A stretch of 64,000 nucleotides of DNA, taken from assembly GCA_017438975.1 (NCBI GenBank), contig JAFRUH010000023.1:124001-188000 (forward strand). Direction: 5' to 3'. A model generated the notes under the pieces. It had not been told where the DNA came from and did not search any database. It was given only the letters and a program-made list of their open reading frames with translations. This document shows, piece by piece, positions 1 through 9,178 of the stretch; within the stretch, counting starts at the first letter, position 1, and every line of letters starts with the position of its first letter. Made by a program: the position numbers and the translations under genes. Origin of the DNA: Bacteroidales bacterium (GTDB lineage: Bacteria; Bacteroidota; Bacteroidia; Bacteroidales; UBA932).

Positions 1-275
1 GTCAACTATAACAAAAATAAAAAATGAGAATTGCTTTTCCTAAAGTATTGACAGTTAATTAAACATATTTTACATAGCCAAATGATTCCGTCGATATCGG
101 CTCGTTTCCGGCAGGAGTTTTCGCCCTTTTCCGAAAACGAAGGGCACAAAAACGGGCATCTGCGGCTTATTGTGCGACAAACCCCACCTCGAGGGTGGGT
201 TTGTTACGTTTGACGACGTACAATGGCGATATCGTTACCGTGCGTTTTGCAGGGAGCCTGCTTTCTCGACGGGTC

Positions 276-354
276 GCCGTGAGATGTAATGGTTTGCAAC
301 ATAAGCAGTTAGCCAACTCCTCCCCTGCGTTTTGACAGGGGATGAATTAGCTAA
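276..354 (+). repeat. 79-bp REP-like element, copy A
   Basis: The element reads GCCGTGAGATG, 14 variable bases, ATAAG, 3 bases, TTAG, then an imperfect hairpin. The arms are TTAGCCAACTCCTCCCCTG (309-327) and CAGGGGATGAATTAGCTAA (336-354) with an 8-base loop; 16 of 19 positions pair. The same element, exactly 79 bp and in the same orientation, occurs at 26974-27052 and 28235-28313, on either side of RAYT transposase 1. It is therefore probably a dispersed REP unit of that transposase. No transposase gene lies next to this copy. Confidence 0.8.
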
Positions 355-507
355 AACATTATCCTTCAGCGACTTCTGTCTCACGCTAAAAATGGCCGCA
401 TGTCCTGCAGGGGGCAGAACTTCAAGAAACAAAGTGATTTGAACCGGGCCCTTCTTCCCGCTTCTTCCCGCATCTTCCTCCTGCCGCCTAAATGAGGGTA
501 TATCAAT

Positions 508-547
508 GAGAAAAACGACCGAGGGGTCCTGGATTCAGGACCCCTCG
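508..547 (-). terminator. Rho-independent terminator of PUL block 1
   Basis: A perfect 12-bp stem (CGAGGGGTCCTG / CAGGACCCCTCG, 520-547) has a 4-base loop. Read on the minus strand it is followed by GGTCGTTTTTCTC. It lies about 150 bases past the stop codon of the last gene of block 1, which fits an operon terminator. Confidence 0.85.
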
Positions 548-698
548 ATTGCTTATTCTATTGCCTGTCAAACGGTTATCCAGCAGGAGAGCCGCAGATT
601 CGGAGAACCGGAAGATTCGGAGAGCTGCAGGTCAGGTGAGCCGGAGAACCCGGATAACACGAGTACCGATACGCCGGAAATCCGTATGCGTCAGGTGC

Positions 699-1583
699 TT
701 ACGGTTCGTACTTGAGCGTCACACCTGCAACGGGAAGACCTCCCTTGACACAGTAGAGATAGTACCGGGCATTGTACTCTGTATCGTGCAGGTCATACAC
801 GACATCGACACTCGGCTTGTTCGGCCACTGCTGGTAGTCTCCGACGATGATCGTTCCTGCAGGATCGGCCGTGACCTGTCCATGACGCGCCGACTTGTTG
901 TTGTTGGAAACATGGACGGTCAGCCGGGTCAGCTTGTAATCCTCGATGATCGGCGTAGCGAGATAGGATCCGGCCGAAGCAATAACCAGGTACTTACCAA
1001 TGTTGCTGACACCGAGAAGGAAGGAGTATTCGACGCCGTTGAGCGGATAGAAATACTCGCCCGTACTCTTTGCCGTCGGCCAGTTCATGATACTGTTGTC
1101 GGTAAAGTCAAACGTCAGTTCGATCGGCTTGATCAGGCTCGGATCGTTCGCCTGGACGACCGGCAGCCGCTGTACGACATTCGTATCTGCCGTGTAGAAC
1201 AGGATGTCCGCCTGACGGGGCTTCTTTCCCATATTCGGCGCAACGGTGACCCGGATTGTTCCGTCCCCTTCAAAGACCTTGACCGGAGCGTTGATCCAGC
1301 TGATGGTCTCCTCACTGACCGCACCGGTCTCCTCATCGGTGACCTTGGCGAGTCCCTTCATGGACCAGAAAGAGTTGGAACGGACGTTGAAGGTGGTATC
1401 CCCGCCCGCCGCCGTCATCCGGAGGGTATCGATTCCGCTCAGTTCGACGGAAAGCGTCTTGTTCGCCACGGTGGTATAATTGCCCGGACGGGCGCCGGGA
1501 TAGCTGAAATCCTCGCAACCTGCCGTAAGGAGCAGGGCAAGCCCGCAAAGGAGGGCACTGAAGAGCAATTTATTTCTTTTCAT
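699..1583 (-). CDS. BACON-type surface lipoprotein (short form)
   Basis: Predicted outer-surface glycan-binding lipoprotein, last gene of PUL block 1. The chosen start gives a lipoprotein signal with Cys23 in LLTAGC. It overlaps the end of the upstream gene by 14 bases, and a longer frame (to 1652) would put extra residues before the signal peptide. Residues about 30-145 look like a BACON-type beta-sandwich (FNVRSNSFWSM ... RQADILFYTADT ... LPVVQA). The last 150 residues form an unassigned beta-rich domain ending VTLKYEP. At 294 residues it is much shorter than the proteins in the same operon position in blocks 2 and 3 (718 and 714 residues), because it lacks their DUF5689-like part. Ligand binding is inferred from context. 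Confidence 0.75.
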   Translation of the reverse strand: MKRNKLLFSALLCGLALLLTAGCEDFSYPGARPGNYTTVANKTLSVELSGIDTLRMTAAGGDTTFNVRSNSFWSMKGLAKVTDEETGAVSEETISWINAPVKVFEGDGTIRVTVAPNMGKKPRQADILFYTADTNVVQRLPVVQANDPSLIKPIELTFDFTDNSIMNWPTAKSTGEYFYPLNGVEYSFLLGVSNIGKYLVIASAGSYLATPIIEDYKLTRLTVHVSNNNKSARHGQVTADPAGTIIVGDYQQWPNKPSVDVVYDLHDTEYNARYYLYCVKGGLPVAGVTLKYEP

Positions 1584-2622
1584 AATGGTCCGGATTTTCA
1601 TCTTGATATTCGAGAACGCCGTCACGGATCCGGTACTTGAACCGAAGGACATCGGCCACTACGGTCCGGGTGCCGTCCCCGTTGGAGAAACTGTAATTGA
1701 GATGGATCTCACGATTCTGAAGGAGAAGCGCATCATTGGTAAAGCTCGGGCTGCCGGCGACCGGCTGGATTTCGGGTCCGCCCTCGGGGCTGCTCACCGT
1801 GATGGTGTTGTCACCGGCGATGGTCAGGAGGATTTCCCCGTCCTGTCCGCCGACCTTGTTCGCCGAAAGGACATTGAAATCCTTCGTCGTCAGGTAGCAG
1901 CTGAACGCATCCGCCTGGTTGATGTCGGCCGAGTAGGAAACTGCGGATATCTCGTTCCCGCTGTTCTCATCGACGACATGCCGCTGTCCTTCGTAGTACC
2001 AGTAGCCGAAATGCTTGTTCTCGCACTTGACGGCGATGATCTCGAAACTCATTTCGGGAATCATCTGGTCGGCATCGGCGGAATTGATCTTGAAGCCCAG
2101 CGCATAGTAGGGCTTCAGGGTCTTGGCGTCGGAGGTGATGGCATCGTTGGCCGTAATTGTGGCGACTGCCGTATGGCGGCCTTTTTCGATGGTCAGCGAG
2201 CTGAGCCCGTCAATCTTGTAGAACGCTTCCGGAAGCGGCTCAAAGCCCCGGATTCCCGCGGCCTTGACCTCCTCGGTCACATAACCCTGGGAGACATAGC
2301 CGAGGCCCGGATTTCCGAGGAAGGCGTCGATGGCCGTGAAGGAATCGACAGATCCGGACTCGCTCGCGAATGTCGAAAGATCGGCGCTCAGGAGGGAATT
2401 GTCCAGCGAGACGGAGACCTTCCGGTCGCGATCGTTATGATCCAGGCCGCCCAGGCCGACCGTAAAGTCGAAGCCCTGCTTCTCGCCCAACACAAAGGTC
2501 CTCAGGTCATACTGGTAGGCCGTATAGATGGCATCGTAATCGTAATCCACCATATAGTCATCGTAACATCCGGTCACGAGGACGGCTGCCAGTGCAATAA
2601 GATATAATTGGATTCTTTTCAT
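1570..2622 (-). CDS. DUF1735/DUF4361-type surface lipoprotein
   Basis: Predicted surface glycan-binding lipoprotein, the usual companion downstream of SusD in many PULs. The signal peptide ends in VTGC (Cys19), followed by YDDYMVDYDYD, an acidic tail compatible with export to the outer leaflet. The N-terminal half has the DUF1735 (BT_3987-like) pattern with DYDYDAIYTAYQYDLRTFV and DRDRKVSVSLDNSLL. The C-terminal half matches DUF4361, with HFGYWYYEGQR and the ending FKYRIRDGVLEYQDENPDHYE. Paralogues at 30630 and 59935 share these landmarks. It lies 18 bases after SusD and overlaps the next gene. Family assignment is by motif; the bound sugar is unknown. Confidence 0.85.
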   Translation of the reverse strand: MKRIQLYLIALAAVLVTGCYDDYMVDYDYDAIYTAYQYDLRTFVLGEKQGFDFTVGLGGLDHNDRDRKVSVSLDNSLLSADLSTFASESGSVDSFTAIDAFLGNPGLGYVSQGYVTEEVKAAGIRGFEPLPEAFYKIDGLSSLTIEKGRHTAVATITANDAITSDAKTLKPYYALGFKINSADADQMIPEMSFEIIAVKCENKHFGYWYYEGQRHVVDENSGNEISAVSYSADINQADAFSCYLTTKDFNVLSANKVGGQDGEILLTIAGDNTITVSSPEGGPEIQPVAGSPSFTNDALLLQNREIHLNYSFSNGDGTRTVVADVLRFKYRIRDGVLEYQDENPDHYEKK

Positions 2623-2640
2623 CGTTCTTCGGGTTTTGAC

Positions 2641-4437
2641 TTATTTCCAATTGCTCCATCCTTCGTTCTGGACGATGCCCGGGGCCTTGCGCAGTTCCTG
2701 GTAAGGAAGCGGAGTCCAGAGGGAAGGATAACTGTTGTTGCGGAGAACCACGTCGGAATAGTGGAACGAGCCGTCTCCGTTGTCCGTTACGACGGTTCCG
2801 TAGACCGGGCCGTTGATTTCGCTGACGTCGGTCGCCCAGCGGCGGACATTGTAGAAGCTCAGTCCTTCAAAGCAGGTTTCAATCCGCCATTCGTTCTTGA
2901 CGAGGTCATAGAACTTGGCCGCATCGGCCGCGCACTCCTCGAGGTACGGATCTCCCTTGGCGCCGATGCCGGAGACTCCGTCTACGGTCGGACGGGTGCG
3001 GAGCCAGCCCAGAACCTCCTTTGCGGAGTAGCCGAAGCGTGAGGCGTCCGTCGGGGAAACGACCCGGGAAGCGGCCTCTGCGAAGGTCAGCGCGATCTCC
3101 GTAAAGCGCATGCGCATGACAAAGTGGTGTCCGGTCTCAACGTTGGTATCGTAAGGATCCCAGGCATTGTAGAGGAACTTCTTGACATAGAAGGAGGTCG
3201 GGGAGGTGGCGGTTCCGCCGGGAGCGTCCTTGCCGCCCGTCGCGCATTCAAAGGTGTAGCGGACGTCGGTGTTGTTGCGGACGACCCTGCTCCCGTTGTA
3301 ATAGATCGTAGCGGCCAGACGCGGATCCCTGCCCGAGAACGGGTGGTCGGGATCATATCCGCTCCGGGAATCGGTAATCGGATAGCCGTTCGCCATCGGG
3401 AAACGGTCGACCAGGTTCCGGGTGGGAGCGACAGCGCCGTTACCGCCAAATTCAAGCGGGTAGAAGGAAGTCTCCAGGTTGGAGGAAGTCGCAAAGCGCG
3501 AGCACCAGATAATCTCCGGGCTGTTCGGATCCGTCCAGAGGAAACCGCCGGTCGGAGAGAACTTGCCGAGGACGCCGCCTTCCCTTTCGATCTTGTGCGT
3601 AATCACGCTGGCTGCCATTTCGGCGGCCTTCTCATAGCGGGAAAGATCCCCGCTTGGATTGAAGGCCGGGGAGGCCCAGAGGAGATAGGTCATCGCCTTC
3701 AGGCTCCGCATGGCGACCCGGTCAAGGGCGCCGTAGCGGGCAGAACCTGAAACCATGATGAACTGCGGAGCATCGTCGGGATAGTCCCGGTTGTTCTCGT
3801 TCAGATAGACCATAGCCGAGTCGCAGTCCCGGATAATCTGCTCGACGCACTCGTCGAAGGTGTTCCGGGCGACCGTCTCGGGATCGATCTTGTTGATATC
3901 GGTATATTCGGTCTGAAGCGGAATGCCGAGGAGTTTCCCGTCCGTTCCGACGCCGCCGAACATGCGGAGCAGGGAGAAATGGAACCAGGCCCTGAGGCCG
4001 TAGGCGCTGCCCTGCAATTCATTCCTGAGGGCCAGGTCCGCCTGGGCGTTGACCATGTACCGGGTATTGTAACCTTCCCGCTCATGCAGGAAACGGTTGA
4101 CATAGTTGATGCCGGTATAGCAGTTGGTCCAGTCGTCGGCGAAGAGGGTGCTGACCGGCTGGTCGCCGTTCGCCCACCGGGCGATCGCCGAAGCGTCGTT
4201 CCGGTAGATCAGTTCGTCCGTCGCAGCCGTCCGGTAGATATAGCGGTCGGAAATATAGGAGACCGGATTCATGCTGGTATTCATGTACGCCTTGTCCACG
4301 AATCCCCGGAGGATTTCCGGATACAGATCGATGTTTTCGTCCGTATAGGCTCCGTCAGGAAGGGGCTCCAGATAGTTGCATCCTGTCATCAGGAAACCGA
4401 GGAGCAGCAAAATGTGAAATATATTTTTTCCTTTCAT
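2641..4437 (-). CDS. SusD/RagB-like outer-membrane lipoprotein, short-SusC partner
   Basis: Glycan-capturing lid of the SusCD import complex. The lipobox is FLMTGC (Cys20), followed by NYLEPLPDGAYTDENIDLYPEILRGFVDKAY. SusD landmarks include LRAWFHFSLLRMFGG (helical repeat region) and the C-terminal pattern NEWRIETCFEGLSFYNVRRWA. At 598 residues it is of normal length. It sits 14 bases after its SusC partner. It is closest in layout to the SusDs at 31692 and 60990, which share the GxYxxEN...YPxxxRG N-terminus and also follow SusCs of the short type. Substrate is not readable from sequence. Confidence 0.95.
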   Translation of the reverse strand: MKGKNIFHILLLLGFLMTGCNYLEPLPDGAYTDENIDLYPEILRGFVDKAYMNTSMNPVSYISDRYIYRTAATDELIYRNDASAIARWANGDQPVSTLFADDWTNCYTGINYVNRFLHEREGYNTRYMVNAQADLALRNELQGSAYGLRAWFHFSLLRMFGGVGTDGKLLGIPLQTEYTDINKIDPETVARNTFDECVEQIIRDCDSAMVYLNENNRDYPDDAPQFIMVSGSARYGALDRVAMRSLKAMTYLLWASPAFNPSGDLSRYEKAAEMAASVITHKIEREGGVLGKFSPTGGFLWTDPNSPEIIWCSRFATSSNLETSFYPLEFGGNGAVAPTRNLVDRFPMANGYPITDSRSGYDPDHPFSGRDPRLAATIYYNGSRVVRNNTDVRYTFECATGGKDAPGGTATSPTSFYVKKFLYNAWDPYDTNVETGHHFVMRMRFTEIALTFAEAASRVVSPTDASRFGYSAKEVLGWLRTRPTVDGVSGIGAKGDPYLEECAADAAKFYDLVKNEWRIETCFEGLSFYNVRRWATDVSEINGPVYGTVVTDNGDGSFHYSDVVLRNNSYPSLWTPLPYQELRKAPGIVQNEGWSNWK

Positions 4438-4451
4438 AACGTCAGCATGTC

Positions 4452-7268
4452 TTAGAAGGTCATTTTAACACCCAGGGTCACAGTCTTGAACATCGGATAA
4501 TCGCTTACGCCGGAATCGATGTTCTCGGGATCGACGTACTGTACCTTGGTCAGGGTCAGCAGGTTCTGTCCCTTGGCATAAACCGTCACCTTCGGGAAGG
4601 AATAGGACAGGATCACATCCTTGATCTTGAAGTACGTTCCGTCCGTCAGCCAGAAGTCCGAAGCGAGGAAGTTGTTGTTGGACTTGATATAGGAAAGCCT
4701 CGGATAGGCCCCGCCGAGATTGTCACGGATGAAAGCCGAGTAGTTTCCGTCGCCCCAGCCGCTCCAGAAGTAGTCGTTCGTCAATTCGAGGTCGCCGCCC
4801 ACTTCGCCGGCTCCGATAACCCGGAGGTCCCATCGCCTCCAGCCGAGGTTGAGGTTCAGCCAGTAGCGGAAATCCGGATTGGTGTCGCCGATGATGGTCC
4901 GGTCGTTGGTATCGATGGTCCCGTCGCCGTTCACATCCTTGTAATACAGGTCGCCGACATGGATATCGGTGGAATAGGACGGAAGGCTGGCAAGCTGCTC
5001 CTCGCTGGTGTAGCGTCCCAGGCACTGGTAGCCCCAGACAGACGAGGAAGTCGTCCCGATCTTGTCCTGATAGGCTTCGCTGAAAACATTGTTGGCGAGG
5101 ATCCGGTAAATCGCCTTGTAGGAAACGGCACTGGCCTTGAGGCCGAAACGGAAGTCTCCGAATTTGCCCTCATAACCGGCCGTCACTTCCCATCCGTTAT
5201 AATCCGTCCGGTTGTAATTGGCATACGTCTCGATACCATCAAGGCCGTACAGGGTCGGAAGAGCCGACGTAATGTCCGTGATGATACCGAAAATCTTGTG
5301 CGAGAAAACATCCGCCGACAGGGTAAAGCCCTTGAACAGCGCAAGGTCGATACCGACGTTGGCAAGGCGTTCCCGGGCCCAGTTCAGGTCGTAATTCTCG
5401 AACCGCTGGATGGTCGTCGCCTGGGAAGTCCACTGGTTGGTACCGAACCAGGTATCGCCGCCCACATAAGGTCCGAATTTATCGGAACTCGCGAAACTAT
5501 AGTTGCTCTGGTAGAGATACGGGGTACCGAAGGCATCGTCGCTCCGTCCCACGATTCCCCACTGGGCCCGCAGCTTCAGGAGATCCAGGAAACGGGCATC
5601 CTTGAGGAACGGCTCGTTGGAAACGATCCAGGAGGCGCCGAGGGAAGGCATGAACGCAAATCGGTGATCCTTGCTGAAGCGGTGGGAACCGACATACTGG
5701 CCGACCGCCTCGAGGATGTACCGGTCTCCGTAATTATAGGTTGCGTCCAGGGTCCCGAACATCTGCCGCTGGCGGTAGCTGATTCCATAGCCCTCGGCAT
5801 TGTACATCAGGAAGGTTCCTCCGACATTCAGCTTGTGGCCGCCGCGGACGAAATCCCAGTAAAGCCGCTCATAGAACTGCAGGGACATGTTCGTCGTACT
5901 GTTGAGGAGGCTCTTGGAGGTCGCCTTGGTTCCATGGTGGGTCGTCGAAATCTGGCTGAAACCCTCTTCTGCGGAAGGATCCCAGTAATAGGCCAGGTAG
6001 TCGTTCTGCTTGCCGATATTCGTCGCAAGGAAGGACAGGTAGGAGAACGAAGTCCTGGACTTGAGGCCGGGAAGAATGAAACCGAGGTCCGCGTTGAGTC
6101 CGCCCGACATCAGTACGCCGCGGCGGCGGACCGTCCGGCGGCCGCCTTCGATCAGCTGGGCGTAGGGGTTGTTCTCGAACACCTTGCTGACGCCATAACG
6201 CGTAGCGCCATAGACGCCGAGGTCGATTTCCTCCTCGGAAAGGGCCTTGCCGAAGTCCTTGGGGAAGGCGGTAGCCGGAATGTTATTCCAGGCGTTCCAG
6301 TCCGTATAGGCCTGACGGTTGAAGTTCACCGACGTATTGTAATTCAGCGTCAGTTCCAGCCATTGGGTCAGTTTCGCGCCGAGACCGGCCGAAATGTTGA
6401 TCCGGTTGTAGGCGATATCGGAAGCGTTCACGATGTCGCCGCTGTGGAGCGCACTGATCGTACCGTTGTAGCGGATACCGGGCGTACCGCCGGAAATCCG
6501 GACGGATTCCTGCATGACGGGGCGCCAGGAGCGCATCATCAGTCCCTTGTAGTCTACGTTCGGAGCGACCAGGTCGTACGGATCGTTCTTGACGAGCCCT
6601 TCGAAAGAGAAGGGATCATAGAGCTGGTTGTATCCGGAAGCCGCGCGGGCCTGGTTGTTGAGTCGGGCATAGGTATATCCGTCCGCCCATTCCGGGAGGA
6701 GATTGATCATGCCGATGCCGCTTTCCAGGGTCGCGACAACCTTCATCGGCGTATTGTACGCCCCGCCCCGGGTCCTGATGTAGACGGCTCCGTTCGAAGC
6801 GATGGCTCCGACCCGGGCCTTGTCGGTCACATCCGCCAGAAGCGAAATGCTTTCGATCTGGGCCGGGTCAAGCAGAAGCTGTGTGAAAGGCATGCGGATG
6901 TCGTCGACAATCAGCTGCAGATTTCCGCGTCCCTTGAGATTGTAGGACCAGCCGCCGCCCGCAAAGACACCGGAATAGGAGTTGGAGCCGCCCCAGTACG
7001 CGCCGTTGGCTTCCATTGCCATGAAACCGGGCAGCTGCCCGACCAGCCGGCTGCGGACATCGCCGGCAGGCATTTCCTCGAGCCTGTCGCCCGAGACCGT
7101 GCGTATCAGGGAGGTCGTCATCGTCTCGGAAACCGTCCTTTCAAAAGGATAAGTGATGACGGTATCGCGTTTGGCCTGTTCCTGGGCACGGGCCTCCGTC
7201 GGAAGGAGGGCGGCCAGGGAAATCAGGATTCCTGCGAGGAGGAAGAATCTGTTAATCATCTGTCTCAT
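4452..7268 (-). CDS. SusC-like TonB-dependent receptor, short type
   Basis: Outer-membrane glycan importer pairing with the SusD at 2641. The start at 7268 (MRQMINRFFLL) lies 5 bases after the upstream stop; a start at 7283 would overlap it. The signal peptide ends near TEARAQ. Unlike the SusC at 9179 it has no carboxypeptidase-regulatory-like domain and no VVVGYGTQKK-type segment before the plug. The mature protein starts DTVITYPFERTVSET and goes directly to the plug (GDRLEEMPAGDVRSRLVGQLPG, then LIVDDIRMP and IESISLLADVTDKA). A DVNGDGTIDTNDR loop lies in the barrel and the protein ends in VTLGVKMTF, a normal outer-membrane C-terminus. The family is certain; how it couples to TonB is an open point. 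Confidence 0.93.
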   Translation of the reverse strand: MRQMINRFFLLAGILISLAALLPTEARAQEQAKRDTVITYPFERTVSETMTTSLIRTVSGDRLEEMPAGDVRSRLVGQLPGFMAMEANGAYWGGSNSYSGVFAGGGWSYNLKGRGNLQLIVDDIRMPFTQLLLDPAQIESISLLADVTDKARVGAIASNGAVYIRTRGGAYNTPMKVVATLESGIGMINLLPEWADGYTYARLNNQARAASGYNQLYDPFSFEGLVKNDPYDLVAPNVDYKGLMMRSWRPVMQESVRISGGTPGIRYNGTISALHSGDIVNASDIAYNRINISAGLGAKLTQWLELTLNYNTSVNFNRQAYTDWNAWNNIPATAFPKDFGKALSEEEIDLGVYGATRYGVSKVFENNPYAQLIEGGRRTVRRRGVLMSGGLNADLGFILPGLKSRTSFSYLSFLATNIGKQNDYLAYYWDPSAEEGFSQISTTHHGTKATSKSLLNSTTNMSLQFYERLYWDFVRGGHKLNVGGTFLMYNAEGYGISYRQRQMFGTLDATYNYGDRYILEAVGQYVGSHRFSKDHRFAFMPSLGASWIVSNEPFLKDARFLDLLKLRAQWGIVGRSDDAFGTPYLYQSNYSFASSDKFGPYVGGDTWFGTNQWTSQATTIQRFENYDLNWARERLANVGIDLALFKGFTLSADVFSHKIFGIITDITSALPTLYGLDGIETYANYNRTDYNGWEVTAGYEGKFGDFRFGLKASAVSYKAIYRILANNVFSEAYQDKIGTTSSSVWGYQCLGRYTSEEQLASLPSYSTDIHVGDLYYKDVNGDGTIDTNDRTIIGDTNPDFRYWLNLNLGWRRWDLRVIGAGEVGGDLELTNDYFWSGWGDGNYSAFIRDNLGGAYPRLSYIKSNNNFLASDFWLTDGTYFKIKDVILSYSFPKVTVYAKGQNLLTLTKVQYVDPENIDSGVSDYPMFKTVTLGVKMTF

Positions 7269-7273
7269 AGGTT

Positions 7274-9166
7274 CTATCTCCATGCATCGTTATTGACAAA
7301 ATTCTTGACTTTCCGGGCTTCGGAATCCGGGAACGGGAAGAAGTACATGCAGTCTTTCCACCGGCTCTGGCGGTTGTCCGGAAGCAGGCGTCGCTCAAAT
7401 TTGCGCCCTTTGGGATACTCTTCGCTGACCGGGACCTTGGTGATATACATGCCGTAGAGCTTCTGGCTCATGGTCTCGGGTGCGATCTTCCAGCGACGGA
7501 TATCGAAATAGTAGTGGTTGCCTTCGTAGCTGAATTCCACACACCGCTCGTTGCGGATGCGCTCGCGGAAGGCATCTTTCGAAGTGGTATACTTGTCCAG
7601 CACGGGCGGCATGCCGACACGGGCGCGGACGAGGTTGACCGCCTCGACGGCCGTCAGGGAGTGGCCCGGAGCCGTTCCTGTCGGTCCGTAGGCCTCATTG
7701 ACGGCCTCGGCGTAATTCAGGTACAGCTCGGCGACCCGCACCTGGGGATCCGCAAAGATATGGGAAGCGTCCTTCGTTCCGTAGATCCCGTTCCAGTACT
7801 TCTTGCAGTAGTAGCCGGTATTGGAGTAGGATGCCTGGTCATTGTCGCGGGTACCCCACTCGATGCCGAATTCAACATTGTTCATACCGGAAATCGACGT
7901 TCCCGGCCAGCGTCCCAGATCCGGATCGTAATAGATGTTGACCTGTCCGGTCACCTGCTGGCTGGTCGAACCGTCGTGGAGGATGTTGAACTCGAAACGG
8001 GGATCCCGATTGGCATAGGGATCCTGCTCGTTATAGTGGCCGAGGGCAGCCGCAGCGGCGCGGTCGGCCTCGGTGTTGAGGGCGTCGCCCCAGATCGTCT
8101 CGTACTTGTCCACGAAATTCTGGGTCGGACAGTTTCCGCCGGCATAGATGTTACCGGACTGCGGGTAGGCCAGGAAGGACCGGTTGTTCGCAGCATTGTT
8201 GGCAGCCGAAATCGTATAGGTCCAGAGAGATTCGTTCGTAGCAGCCTTGTTCAGGTAATTGTCGGCATAATTCTCAAAGGGGACCATCTCATATTCCCAT
8301 TCCTGCGCGACATCGAGGGCCTTGGCACACATCTCGGCGGCCTTGACCCAGTCCTCGTTGCCCAGCTCGTTGCTGAGGGGGCTGGCGGCAAAAAGATAGC
8401 TTCGGGCGGCCAGGGCGACGCTGACGGCGCCGTTCGGCTGGATCAGTGTAGAACCCTGGAGGTGGTTGGGTTCGCCCGGACGGCCGTCCCGGCGCATGTA
8501 ACCGGCCTTCTCAAGATACTCATAGCCTTTCAGCATGTCTTCCGCCGCACGGACATAGGTCTCGTGACGGGAGAGACGGGGAAGATCCCACTCGTCGTCC
8601 GCACCGATGGTGTGGTCGATATAGGGCATTCCGCCGAAAAGGCGGCAGAGTCCGTAATGGGAATAGCCGCGGAGGAAGTAGGCCTGGCCGAGCAGGTCGT
8701 TGTACTGCTGTTCCGTAATGTTGCGGCACTCGTCGATGTGCTCGATGGTGACGTTGCACTTTCGGATCATACCGAAACAGCTGGCGCAGATCGGCTTGTT
8801 GTCCGCACGGGACTTGTCGAAGGTCAGCTTCTCGATGATGTCCTGGTTCAGGTTGCACTGCTTGAAGTTCAGCTGGGTGACGCTGAGGGCGCCGCAGTCC
8901 GACGCATCGGTCGTACTCTGCCAGCTGAGACGGTAGTACTGGAACAGGTCGTAGTAGAAGGGGAACACGTTATGGATCGACTGCTTGTTCTGGCCACCGT
9001 CGGAGTCATACGTGTACGAGAAGTAATTCCAGAAATTGTTATAGGTGGAAAAAATCTCCTCGTCGGAAAGTCCCAGCTCCGGATCCACGTCCAGATAGTG
9101 GCAGGATGCCGCGCCTATCGGGCAGAGGATCAGTGCGAGCAGATATTGTATAATTCTCTTCTTCAT
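7274..9166 (-). CDS. SusD/RagB-like outer-membrane lipoprotein, long-SusC partner
   Basis: Glycan-binding lid of the first SusCD pair of block 1. The signal peptide ends GAASC (Cys22), followed by HYLDVDPELGLSDEEIFSTY, the classic start of a SusD. SusD landmarks are AYFLRGYSHYGLCRLFGGMPYID, LYLNYAEAVNEAYGP and the RNERCVEFSYEGNHYYFDIRRWK segment near the C-terminus. At 630 residues it is larger than the 598-residue SusD further downstream. Its counterpart in block 2 (36356) shares the same landmarks. It begins 12 bases after the long SusC. Confidence 0.95.
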   Translation of the reverse strand: MKKRIIQYLLALILCPIGAASCHYLDVDPELGLSDEEIFSTYNNFWNYFSYTYDSDGGQNKQSIHNVFPFYYDLFQYYRLSWQSTTDASDCGALSVTQLNFKQCNLNQDIIEKLTFDKSRADNKPICASCFGMIRKCNVTIEHIDECRNITEQQYNDLLGQAYFLRGYSHYGLCRLFGGMPYIDHTIGADDEWDLPRLSRHETYVRAAEDMLKGYEYLEKAGYMRRDGRPGEPNHLQGSTLIQPNGAVSVALAARSYLFAASPLSNELGNEDWVKAAEMCAKALDVAQEWEYEMVPFENYADNYLNKAATNESLWTYTISAANNAANNRSFLAYPQSGNIYAGGNCPTQNFVDKYETIWGDALNTEADRAAAAALGHYNEQDPYANRDPRFEFNILHDGSTSQQVTGQVNIYYDPDLGRWPGTSISGMNNVEFGIEWGTRDNDQASYSNTGYYCKKYWNGIYGTKDASHIFADPQVRVAELYLNYAEAVNEAYGPTGTAPGHSLTAVEAVNLVRARVGMPPVLDKYTTSKDAFRERIRNERCVEFSYEGNHYYFDIRRWKIAPETMSQKLYGMYITKVPVSEEYPKGRKFERRLLPDNRQSRWKDCMYFFPFPDSEARKVKNFVNNDAWR

Positions 9167-9178
9167 ATTCCGATAAGG

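Larger units (their letters stand above)
1..698. other. non-coding left flank
   Basis: No convincing gene is visible here. The first 120 bases are AT-rich and featureless. A hairpin with arms ACAAACCC and GGGTTTGT lies at 177-204, without a T-run on either side. A REP-like element occupies 276-354 and a perfect tandem 10-mer (CTTCTTCCCG, twice) lies at 451-470. A strong minus-strand terminator is at 508-547. The bases from 548 to 698 look like the 3' untranslated region of the BACON lipoprotein gene. Confidence 0.7.

Noticed and set aside
177..204. Hairpin ACAAACCC/GGGTTTGT as a terminator
   Set aside because: No T-run on either side; the better terminator for block 1 is at 508-547.
235..432. 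65-codon minus-strand ORF in the left flank
   Set aside because: It lies across REP copy A, has no recognisable domain and shows no promoter; it is a chance frame.
549..1640. Long plus-strand ORF opposite the BACON lipoprotein, and similar long ORFs opposite most minus-strand genes
   Set aside because: They are shadows favoured by high GC; none has family motifs or a signal peptide, while the opposite frame is a recognised protein.
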